From assembly GCA_030153205.1 (NCBI GenBank), contig JASLHV010000075.1, positions 1 to 12,467 on the forward strand: DNA of 12,467 nt, read 5' to 3'. The position numbers and the translations under genes were made by a program. Positions 7,885 through 12,467 of the stretch are shown one piece after another; position 1 is the first letter of the stretch; the number at the start of each line of letters is the position of its first letter. This DNA comes from Roseiarcus sp. (GTDB lineage: Bacteria; Pseudomonadota; Alphaproteobacteria; Rhizobiales; Beijerinckiaceae). The notes under the pieces were generated by a model. That model searched no databases. It saw only the letters and a list, made by a program, of their open reading frames with translations, and was not told the origin of the DNA.

Positions 7885-8021
7885 CACGGCCCTCGCCCAT
7901 GGCCGCGCCCTCGCTTACTCCTGGTCAGCCGATCGCAATTGCTTATGGCCTCGTGGCGGTTCAAATAACGCAGACGACAGGCGCTTATTCGGATACGATT
8001 GTCGTGTCCGTGACATACTGA
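7885..8021 (+). pseudogene. Decayed C-terminal fragment of a spore coat U domain gene
   Basis: Reading to the TGA at 8019-8021 gives a short peptide ending GAYSDTIVVSVTY, the same final strand as the tip protein (TYSDTIVVSVQY) and the major subunit. The preceding AIAYGLVAVQ resembles the tip's LPVYGFVPAQ. Further 5', cacggccctcgccca (7885-7899) is identical to 7665-7679 of the tip gene, where it encodes TALA, but here it lies in a different frame from the C-terminal part. The distance between the two anchors is 31 bases longer than in the intact gene, not a multiple of three, so an insertion/frameshift has occurred. No signal peptide, first half of the domain or Cys pair remains. It is most likely a remnant of a duplicated or lost minor subunit. 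Confidence 0.65.
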
Positions 8022-8118
8022 CAGCGAGATAAACACCCCGTTCGACCTCGGCGATCCTATTCTCAAATCCGCCGCAAGCCGATTATAGTTCAACGTCATC
8101 GTCCAGCAGGAGCCCCTC

Positions 8119-8427
8119 ATGATCCGCGTCGTCGCCTTGATCACCGCCAAGCCCGGCCGGCGGGAGGAGATGCTCGCCGCGGTGCGCGCGGTCACGCCGG
8201 CGGTGCGGGCGGAACAGGGCTGCATCGAATATCAGGCAGTGACAGACGTCGCCGAGTTCGGCGCCATCCAGACCAAGCTGGGCGACGACGTCTACGCCGT
8301 CATCGAGACCTGGTCGGACGCCGACGCGCTTAAGGCGCATGGCGTCGCCCCGCATATGAAGGACTTCGGCCAGAAGGTGAAGGACTTGATCGCCAATCGC
8401 GTCATCCATGTGCTGACGCCGATCTGA
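8119..8427 (+). CDS. ABM-fold protein (putative quinol monooxygenase, YgiN-like)
   Basis: A 102-residue cytosolic protein of the antibiotic biosynthesis monooxygenase (dimeric alpha/beta barrel) family. The start MIRVVALITAKPGRREE is the usual first strand and helix. GCIEYQAVTD gives strand 2, VYAVIETWSDADALKAH is the conserved E.W....AL..H segment, and a C-terminal helix and strand (DLIANRVIHVLTPI) complete the fold. Length matches the family (about 95-105). Members oxidise quinols or aromatic polyketides without cofactors, or degrade haem; the substrate cannot be told here. AGGAG (8108-8112) lies 6 bases before the ATG. It sits downstream of the pilus operon and remnant on the same strand, about 100 bases after the remnant, and may have its own promoter. 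A functional link to pili is not evident. Confidence 0.85.
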   Translation: MIRVVALITAKPGRREEMLAAVRAVTPAVRAEQGCIEYQAVTDVAEFGAIQTKLGDDVYAVIETWSDADALKAHGVAPHMKDFGQKVKDLIANRVIHVLTPI

Positions 8428-8988
8428 GCGATTTAGGGCGACAATTCCTTCGCAATTGCGACCGCGATAAAGAGCTTCGCGACATGCGCGCCACTGCTTT
8501 TATAGCCGGCCTCCAGCCGGTCGTCCCCTAGTCGCGAATGTGTACTTGCGACGCCTTTCCGGCGCCGCGACCTTGCGGCGATCGGCGATCCGACGATTAA
8601 TCGTTTCAGGTCATAGGCTTAGCAACAAGAGGACGAACAAATTCTTCCCTGGATACCGTGTTTCGGCTATAATTTTCGCCGGAGAGAGTAGGGCCGCGGA
8701 AGCATCATTCGACTGACCTTTTGAAGGGAGAGCGTATCGCCAATTTTTTTTCGCGCTAAGCCATTGAAATCGCCCAAAACGGCCAAAGAAAAATTTGGAA
8801 AAGCTTGGCGGACGCTTTTGGGCTTCGTTGATAAGAAACGGATTTTTCAAACGCGGATTGGCGTTTTTTAGGGATGCAAGGATTTTCCAAATTTTTGCCG
8901 CCCGCGTCCGATTCTGCCGGGCTTTTCGACCCGCAAGGCTACCGAGGCGCCGAAGGTACGTCGCTGGCCGCGGAGCCGCCGGCGCTCC
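8428..8988. other. Gene-free region between the ABM gene and obgE
   Basis: About 560 bases without a convincing gene; the flanking genes converge on it. It holds two perfect 12-bp palindromes, TCGCAATTGCGA (8450-8461) and ACGATTAATCGT (8593-8604). Between them is a 6-bp hairpin, CGCCGC (8563-8568) with GCGGCG (8575-8580). The part after about 8700 is AT-rich with short A and T runs. No U-tract terminator for either flanking gene could be pinned down. An open frame on the minus strand (8611-8850) has no recognisable content. Confidence 0.6.
8789..8896. repeat. AT-rich 14-bp perfect inverted repeat
   Basis: AAAAATTTGGAAAA (8789-8802) is the exact reverse complement of TTTTCCAAATTTTT (8883-8896), with 80 bases between. 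A related direct copy, gatttttcaaa (8841-8851), lies between them. The arms do not extend further and enclose no open frame of note. It could be a cruciform, a protein-binding site pair or a scar of a small element near the obgE end of the region. Confidence 0.55.
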
Positions 8989-10062
8989 TCAAGGCGCCCA
9001 TTCCTCGGCGGGCGCCTGCTCGGCGGCGGCCATGGCGCGGCCGGCGTAAATCGCTTCGGCCAGGGCGCGGAGCGCTTCCTTCATCCCCTGCCCCGAGACG
9101 GCGGAAAGCTCCAGCGGCGCGGCTCTTTTCGCGCCCGGCTCGAGCGGCGGCCCTTCCGTGCGCATCACGCGCTTCAGGCGCTCGCGCTGCTTTTTCAGCG
9201 TCTCTTCATCGAGAGCGTCGACTTTCGACAGCGCGACGATTTCCCTCTTCTCGGCGAGCCCGGCGCCATAAGCGCAGAGCTCACGACGGACGGTACGATA
9301 GTCGGCGCCGGCGTTCTCGCCCGTCGCGTCGACGAGATGGAGCAGCACGCGACAGCGTTCGATATGACCGAGAAAGCGGTCGCCGAGGCCAAGCCCCTCA
9401 TGCGCGCCCTCGATCAGGCCGGGAATATCGGCGAGAACGAAGTCGCGGCTGTCAATGCTGACGACGCCGAGACCGGGATGCAAAGTCGTGAAGGGATAAT
9501 CGGCGATCTTCGGCTTGGCCGCCGAGACCGCGGCGAGAAACGTCGATTTGCCGGCATTGGGCAGGCCGACGAGGCCGGCGTCCGCGATCAGCTTCAAACG
9601 CAGGATCAGCGTACGTTCTTCGCCGACCTCGCCTGGATTGGCGCGGCGCGGCGCGCGATTGGTCGATGTCGTGAAATGCGCGTTGCCAAAACCGCCATTG
9701 CCGCCGCGCGCGAGACGTACGCGCTCGCCGACTTTCGAGAGGTCGGCGACCAAGGTCTCGCCGTCTTCCTCGAAAATCTGGGTGCCGACCGGGACCTTGA
9801 GCACGACTTCAGCGCCCCTGGCGCCGGCGCGGTTCTTGCCCATGCCATGCATGCCGGTCTTTGCTTTGTAATGCTGCTGGTAGCGGAAATCGATGAGCGT
9901 ATTCAGCCCATCGGCGCATTCGGCGACGACATCGCCACCGCGTCCGCCATCGCCGCCGTCAGGACCGCCGAATTCGATGAATTTCTCACGACGGAACGAT
10001 ACGCATCCCGCGCCGCCGTCGCCGGATCGGATATAGACTTTGGCTTGGTCGAGGAATTTCAT
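8989..10062 (-). CDS. obgE: GTPase ObgE/CgtA
   Basis: An essential, slowly hydrolysing GTPase that binds the 50S ribosomal subunit, helps its assembly and links growth to stress. Length is 357 residues, typical for alphaproteobacteria. The glycine-rich Obg domain (1-158) includes SGDGGAGC, GGPDGGDGGRGGD and ARGGNGGFGNAHF. The G domain shows G1 GLPNAGKS (166-173), the FTTLHP switch (191-196), G3 DIPG (212-215) followed by LIEGAHEGLGLG, G4 SKVD (279-282; Ser replaces the more common Asn) and G5 SAVSG (320-324). There is a short Ala-rich tail and no extra OCT domain. The ATG at 10062 follows GGACGGGA on the coding strand and lies 18 bases after the GNAT stop, so the two are likely cotranscribed. 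proB, its usual downstream neighbour, is missing directly behind it. Confidence 0.97.
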   Translation of the reverse strand: MKFLDQAKVYIRSGDGGAGCVSFRREKFIEFGGPDGGDGGRGGDVVAECADGLNTLIDFRYQQHYKAKTGMHGMGKNRAGARGAEVVLKVPVGTQIFEEDGETLVADLSKVGERVRLARGGNGGFGNAHFTTSTNRAPRRANPGEVGEERTLILRLKLIADAGLVGLPNAGKSTFLAAVSAAKPKIADYPFTTLHPGLGVVSIDSRDFVLADIPGLIEGAHEGLGLGDRFLGHIERCRVLLHLVDATGENAGADYRTVRRELCAYGAGLAEKREIVALSKVDALDEETLKKQRERLKRVMRTEGPPLEPGAKRAAPLELSAVSGQGMKEALRALAEAIYAGRAMAAAEQAPAEEWAP

Positions 10063-10080
10063 CGCGTCCCGTCCATCGCT

Positions 10081-10689
10081 TCACGCCGCATCCGTCGGCG
10101 GCGCGGCGACGGCGCGCTGGCCATGCGCTTGCGCCCAAACCGCGCGTTGCAGGCTGAAGCGATCGACCTCGACCATGCCGCCGCGCGCTGGCGCGCCTTC
10201 GCGGCCTCTGCCGAGGTGCACGAAGCCGCATTTCTCCAAGACGCGGCGCGACGCGAGATTTTCGACGCGCGCCGTGGCCATGATCTCCACCGCTTCGGTG
10301 AAGAGGAAGCTCGCCTCGACGATCGCCTGAGCGGCTTCCGTCGCATAGCCTTTGCCCCAGACTTCCGGCGCAAGGGCGTAGCCGAGGGTCAGTCGCTCCT
10401 GCCGCCGGCTCTCGACGCTGATCATGCCGAAAGGCTCACGCTTGCCGCGGTTGGAGGCGATGGCGAGGATCAGATCCTGTCCGGCGGCGTTCGCCTGACG
10501 GGCGGCGAAAATGAAACGCTCGGATTCGCCAGCCGGATAGGGATGGGGAATGCGGGCCGTAAAACGCGCGACGTCCCATTTGCTGGAATAACGCTGGATC
10601 GCCGCCGCATCGGCGACGCGCGGCCAGCGCAGCCATAGCCGGCTCGTCTCCAAACGAAAGACATCGTCGCGAGCGATATCGGGAAACAT
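10081..10689 (-). CDS. GNAT-family N-acetyltransferase (RimJ/RimL type)
   Basis: A cytosolic acetyl-CoA-dependent acetyltransferase of 202 residues. The N-terminal LETSRLWLRWPRVADAAA is the typical start of RimJ/RimL-like GNATs. Motif A is seen in GYALAPEVWGKGYATEA, with the acetyl-CoA pyrophosphate loop at WGKGYATEA. ENLASRRVLEKCGF is the usual motif B that closes the cofactor site. Members acetylate N-termini of ribosomal proteins, antibiotics or small molecules; the substrate here is unknown, although its place between rpmA and obgE hints at a ribosome-related target. GGAG lies about 6 bases before the ATG at 10689. The C-terminus has an Ala/Arg-rich tail beyond the fold. A GNAT gene at this site is a recurrent arrangement in related alphaproteobacteria, from memory rather than from a search. 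Confidence 0.93.
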   Translation of the reverse strand: MFPDIARDDVFRLETSRLWLRWPRVADAAAIQRYSSKWDVARFTARIPHPYPAGESERFIFAARQANAAGQDLILAIASNRGKREPFGMISVESRRQERLTLGYALAPEVWGKGYATEAAQAIVEASFLFTEAVEIMATARVENLASRRVLEKCGFVHLGRGREGAPARGGMVEVDRFSLQRAVWAQAHGQRAVAAPPTDAA

Positions 10690-10706
10690 TGCGACTCCAG
10701 TCCAGA

Positions 10707-10752
10707 GGGGCGGCGCCCCGGTACGACGAAGGGGAGGCGCCAGCCTCCCCTT
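10707..10752 (-). terminator. Perfect 10-bp hairpin between rpmA and the GNAT gene
   Basis: AAGGGGAGGC (10729-10738) and GCCTCCCCTT (10743-10752) form a perfect 10-bp stem with a 4-nt loop. A second small stem, GGGGC (10707-10711) with GCCCC (10715-10719), lies nearer the GNAT gene. The first is a strong structure but lacks a U-tract on the minus strand (CGTCG follows), so partial or factor-dependent termination after rplU-rpmA is more likely than full termination. Confidence 0.5.
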
Positions 10753-10807
10753 TCAAGGTCTCATCGACCTTACGGACTGTCGGAAGGAGAGGTTTTCTCG
10801 CCTTCTT

Positions 10808-10829
10808 ATCTTGAACTTGCCGTCAAGAT
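10808..10829 (-). repeat. 7-bp inverted repeat between rpmA and the GNAT gene
   Basis: ATCTTGA (10808-10814) and TCAAGAT (10823-10829) form a perfect 7-bp stem with an 8-nt loop. It is one of several hairpins packed into the 187 bases between rpmA and the acetyltransferase gene. Confidence 0.4.
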
Positions 10830-10851
10830 CGTCCGCGGGGCTTGGCGCCTT

Positions 10852-10877
10852 GGCGGGGATCTTGTCGGCGCCCCGCC
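10852..10877 (-). terminator. GC-rich hairpin at the rpmA stop codon
   Basis: GGCGGGG (10852-10858) and CCCCGCC (10871-10877) form a perfect 7-bp stem with a 12-nt loop that begins at the last base of the rpmA stop codon. No T-run follows. It may stabilise the 3' end of the rplU-rpmA message or assist termination. Confidence 0.4.
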
Positions 10878-11143
10878 TATTCCGCCGCTTGGATTTCCTT
10901 TACTGCTACGTAACAACGACCATTGGCCTTGGTCTCAAATTCGACTTTGCCGGCCGTAAGGGCGAACAAAGTATGGTCGACGCCTACGCCGACATTGCGG
11001 CCAGGATGCCATTTCGTGCCGCGTTGGCGCACGAGAATCATGCCGCCGACGACTTGTTCGCCGCCGAATTTCTTGACGCCGAGACGGCGCCCTTTGGAAT
11101 CGCGCCCGTTGCGCGAGGAACCGCCCGCTTTTTTGTGGGCCAT
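10877..11143 (-). CDS. rpmA: 50S ribosomal protein L27
   Basis: A structural protein of the large ribosomal subunit whose flexible N-terminus reaches the peptidyl-transferase centre. It has 88 residues, the normal size. MAHKKAGGSSRNGRDSKGRR at the start is diagnostic, followed by LGVKKFGGEQV, GGMILVRQRGTKWHPG, NVGVGVDHTLFAL and a C-terminal GKVEF strand. The N-terminus begins directly with MAHKKAGG, so there is no cleaved extension of the Firmicutes type. I start at ATG 11143 rather than the upstream ATG 11212, because the extra residues match no L27. GGAG lies about 10 bases before it. It follows rplU by 95 bases, with a hairpin in between, as in the standard rplU-rpmA pair. Confidence 0.98.
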   Translation of the reverse strand: MAHKKAGGSSRNGRDSKGRRLGVKKFGGEQVVGGMILVRQRGTKWHPGRNVGVGVDHTLFALTAGKVEFETKANGRCYVAVKEIQAAE

Positions 11144-11219
11144 GACCTTGAAACTCCAGATGCTTCGCTCGGGAAACCCCAAGCGGCGCGAAGCCGCGCC
11201 TCTATAATGCAAATCGGGT

Positions 11220-11250
11220 TAAGAGGAAACCGCCCACTTTAAGCGGGCGG
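11220..11250 (-). terminator. Hairpin with short U-rich tail between rplU and rpmA
   Basis: On the minus strand CCGCCCGC (11250-11243) pairs with GTGGGCGG (11237-11230), 8 bp with one G-U pair and a TTAAA loop that contains the rplU stop codon. TTTCCTCTTA follows (11229-11220). It has the shape of a weak intrinsic terminator and may set the L21:L27 transcript ratio, or end some transcripts after rplU. Confidence 0.5.
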
Positions 11251-11598
11251 GCTCGCCTCTGCGCTCGTTGTCTTGGCCTTGGCCCGGCCGGTGAGGATTT
11301 CGGTGATCTTCACCACCGTCAGATCCTGCTTGTGGCCGCGCTTGCGCCGCGAATTCTTACGCCGCCTCTTCTTGAAGGCGTAAACTTTCGCGCCGCGACC
11401 ATGCGAGACGATCGTGCCGGCCACGCTCGCGCCTTCGACATGGGGCGCGCCGACATGGCTCGCGTCGCCGTCGAAAAGGGCGAGAACTTCGCCGAACGTC
11501 ACCGCATCGCCGGGCTCGCCGGCGAGCGTCATCACTGTAATCTCATCCTCGGCGGCGACCTTGTACTGCTTGCCGCCGGTCTTGATCACTGCGAACAT
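11239..11598 (-). CDS. rplU: 50S ribosomal protein L21
   Basis: A primary 23S rRNA-binding protein of the large subunit, 119 residues with a C-terminal tail (AKTTSAEASPPA) beyond the usual core of about 103. MFAVIKTGGKQYKVAAED is the family start. FGEVLALFDGD and the VGAPHVEGASVAGTIVSHGRGAKV segment follow. The basic stretch FKKRRRKNSRRKRGHKQ is the RNA-binding signature of L21. I start at ATG 11598, since GGAG precedes it by 6 bases; an upstream ATG at 11616 would add six residues not seen in the family. It is first in the row rplU-rpmA-GNAT-obgE, with its own promoter and an attenuator-like hairpin upstream. Confidence 0.97.
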   Translation of the reverse strand: MFAVIKTGGKQYKVAAEDEITVMTLAGEPGDAVTFGEVLALFDGDASHVGAPHVEGASVAGTIVSHGRGAKVYAFKKRRRKNSRRKRGHKQDLTVVKITEILTGRAKAKTTSAEASPPA

Positions 11599-11696
11599 CG
11601 TTTTCTCCGTGTTCAACCCGACTCTGCGCCGATAGACGCGGCCGGCTTCTTTGCAGTTGGGACCTGCTGGTTACCGCTCTCGTCGCAAATTTGAGA

Positions 11697-11729
11697 CGAA
11701 AAGCGAAAAGCGCGGCCAAACCGCCGCGC
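11697..11729 (-). terminator. Attenuator-like hairpin in the rplU leader
   Basis: On the minus strand GCGCGGC (11729-11723) pairs perfectly with GCCGCGC (11716-11710) around a 6-nt loop and is followed at once by TTTTCGCTTTTCG (11709-11697). This is a good intrinsic-terminator shape. It starts only a few bases after the predicted transcription start and ends about 100 bases before rplU. Because the upstream gene is divergent, there is no minus-strand gene to terminate, so a role as attenuator of its own operon is the natural reading. Confidence 0.55.
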
Positions 11730-11741
11730 TCAAGGGCGGTG

Positions 11742-11769
11742 GGATAAGGCGAGGCGATCTCCGTGTCAA
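11742..11769 (-). promoter_or_regulatory. Sigma-70-type promoter of the rplU operon
   Basis: On the minus strand a consensus -35 TTGACA (11769-11764) is followed after 16 bases by TTATCC (11747-11742) as the -10. Transcription would start near 11735, giving a leader of about 137 bases before rplU. A perfect -35 is expected for a ribosomal protein operon. Confidence 0.7.
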
Positions 11770-11847
11770 CCGGTTTGCGAACTTGCCCGCGCCCGTAGGG
11801 GGAGTAACATTGTCAAAATGAGGCGCCAGCGCGCCTGGGAACTGGTC

Positions 11848-12467
11848 ATGATTTCGAAAAGCGCGATCTATTGGGCCATAGGGCTCGGGGTCGCCGTAGC
11901 GGCGGCGGCGAGCCCGTTCGTGATTCAACATCTGCCGGCCAATCGGGGCGGCGATACCGCCGCGCCTGCGAGTCCGGCCGCGGTGGCCTCTTTGCAGGGT
12001 CAGAGCGGCTCGACGCCGGCGGCGGCGCCTTCGCCTGCCGCGTCGCCTTCGCCTGCCGCGACAGCATCACCAGGCGCGGCGACAGTCGGCGAAACGCCCG
12101 CCCCGGCCGCCGAGACGAAATCGACGACCCAAGATCAAGTCGCCGCAGCGCCGACTTCTTCGACGTCCGCGCCTAAAGCCGACGAGCCGCGGCCGGCTTT
12201 CGATGTCGTGCGGGTCGAACCGACAGGCGACGCCGTCATCGCGGGACGCGCCTCGCCGCGCGCCGCGGTGGAGCTGCGCTCTGACGGGCAAGTCGTTGCT
12301 CAGACCAACGCCGATGACACCGGCCAATTCGCTTTTCTGCCTCCGCCTTTTCCCGCCGGGGGCCATCGCCTTCAATTGGCGGCCCGGAGTGGAGGCGCGC
12401 CTGAAACCCTCTCGGACGCCGTCGGCATTGACGTTCCCGTCACCGCCCTCGCTACAGCGCCAAACCC
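11848..12467 (+). CDS. Membrane-anchored Pro/Ala-rich protein with Ig-like segment (LysM-type envelope protein candidate), 3' end outside window
   Basis: The frame stays open to the right edge, so only about 206 N-terminal residues are seen. A hydrophobic segment near the start (AIYWAIGLGVAVAAAASPFVI) acts as signal anchor or signal peptide. A long low-complexity Pro/Ala/Ser linker follows to about residue 115. Then PAFDVVRVEPTGDAVIAGRA and the next roughly 70 residues look like an Ig-like beta domain. This order is familiar from rhizobial proteins that end in a LysM peptidoglycan-binding domain, but that end is not in the window, so the family is inferred. ATG 11848 has GGGA 7 bases upstream; an in-frame ATG at 11818 would add ten residues, with its GGAG too far away. 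A perfect 6-bp hairpin (11821-11836) sits just before the chosen ribosome site. It is divergent from rplU. Confidence 0.7.
   Translation, partial: MISKSAIYWAIGLGVAVAAAASPFVIQHLPANRGGDTAAPASPAAVASLQGQSGSTPAAAPSPAASPSPAATASPGAATVGETPAPAAETKSTTQDQVAAAPTSSTSAPKADEPRPAFDVVRVEPTGDAVIAGRASPRAAVELRSDGQVVAQTNADDTGQFAFLPPPFPAGGHRLQLAARSGGAPETLSDAVGIDVPVTALATAPN

Noticed and set aside
8611..8850. 79-codon minus-strand frame downstream of obgE
   Set aside because: No known motif and no strong start signal; it lies in an AT-rich patch where lysine/phenylalanine-rich frames arise by chance.
2605..8988. Search for a transposase, integrase, tRNA or target-site duplication that would explain the insertion
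   Set aside because: No recombinase-like protein, tRNA or matching terminal direct repeat could be found by eye at either end, so no mobile element is annotated.
9337..10638. 433-codon open frame on the plus strand
   Set aside because: It runs antisense across obgE and the GNAT gene, both certain, and its translation has no recognisable domain; it is a by-product of GC-rich codon use.
1..12467. CRISPR array or tandem DNA repeat
   Set aside because: No regularly spaced identical repeats were seen; the 108-base period in the Sel1 region is a diverged protein repeat.

Overview
The window looks like a piece of chromosome from a GC-rich alphaproteobacterium, probably of the order Hyphomicrobiales. 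The methylotroph-rich Beijerinckiaceae/Methylocystaceae are a plausible guess from protein style and gene order, but this is inference. The GC-rich third-position codon use is nearly uniform, and ObgE, ProB, L21 and L27 all read as alphaproteobacterial types.

Layout from left to right. (1) 1-1474, plus strand: the 3' part of a caspase-like (peptidase C14) protein fused through a Pro/Ala-rich linker to five Sel1 repeats. It is cut by the window edge. (2) 1482-2609, minus strand: proB (glutamate 5-kinase with PUA domain), convergent with the caspase gene and only 7 bp from it. (3) 2610-3031: a gene-free stretch that turns AT-rich from about 2830 and carries nested inverted repeats ahead of the pilus genes. 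(4) 3032-7770, plus strand: a compact chaperone-usher pilus operon of the archaic Csu / spore-coat-U type, comprising a major subunit, a periplasmic chaperone, an outer-membrane usher and a two-domain CsuE-like tip subunit. A strongly structured 185-bp gap separates the subunit from the chaperone. (5) 7885-8021: a frameshifted remnant of another spore-coat-U domain. (6) 8119-8427, plus strand: a small antibiotic-biosynthesis-monooxygenase (ABM) fold protein. (7) 8428-8988: no gene seen. It holds two 12-bp palindromes and an AT-rich 14-bp inverted repeat. (8) 8989-11598, minus strand: the housekeeping row rplU, rpmA, a GNAT acetyltransferase gene and obgE, driven by a recognisable promoter at 11742-11769 with an attenuator-like hairpin in the leader. 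(9) 11848-end, plus strand and divergent from rplU: the N-terminal part of a membrane-anchored Pro/Ala-rich protein with an Ig-like segment, cut by the window edge.

How it fits together. In many alphaproteobacteria rplU, rpmA, (acetyltransferase), obgE, proB and proA are consecutive on one strand. Here obgE and proB keep the same order and strand, but about 6.4 kb lies between them. That space holds the oppositely oriented pilus operon, its decayed extra subunit and the ABM gene, and proA does not follow proB. The simplest reading is an accessory adhesion island inserted into a conserved ribosomal-protein/proline locus. I found no insertion sequence, integrase, tRNA or CRISPR array, and no wholly unknown system. 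The most distinctive points are the split obgE-proB neighbourhood, the minimal four-gene Csu-type operon with a subunit remnant, and several RNA-hairpin candidates at gene boundaries.
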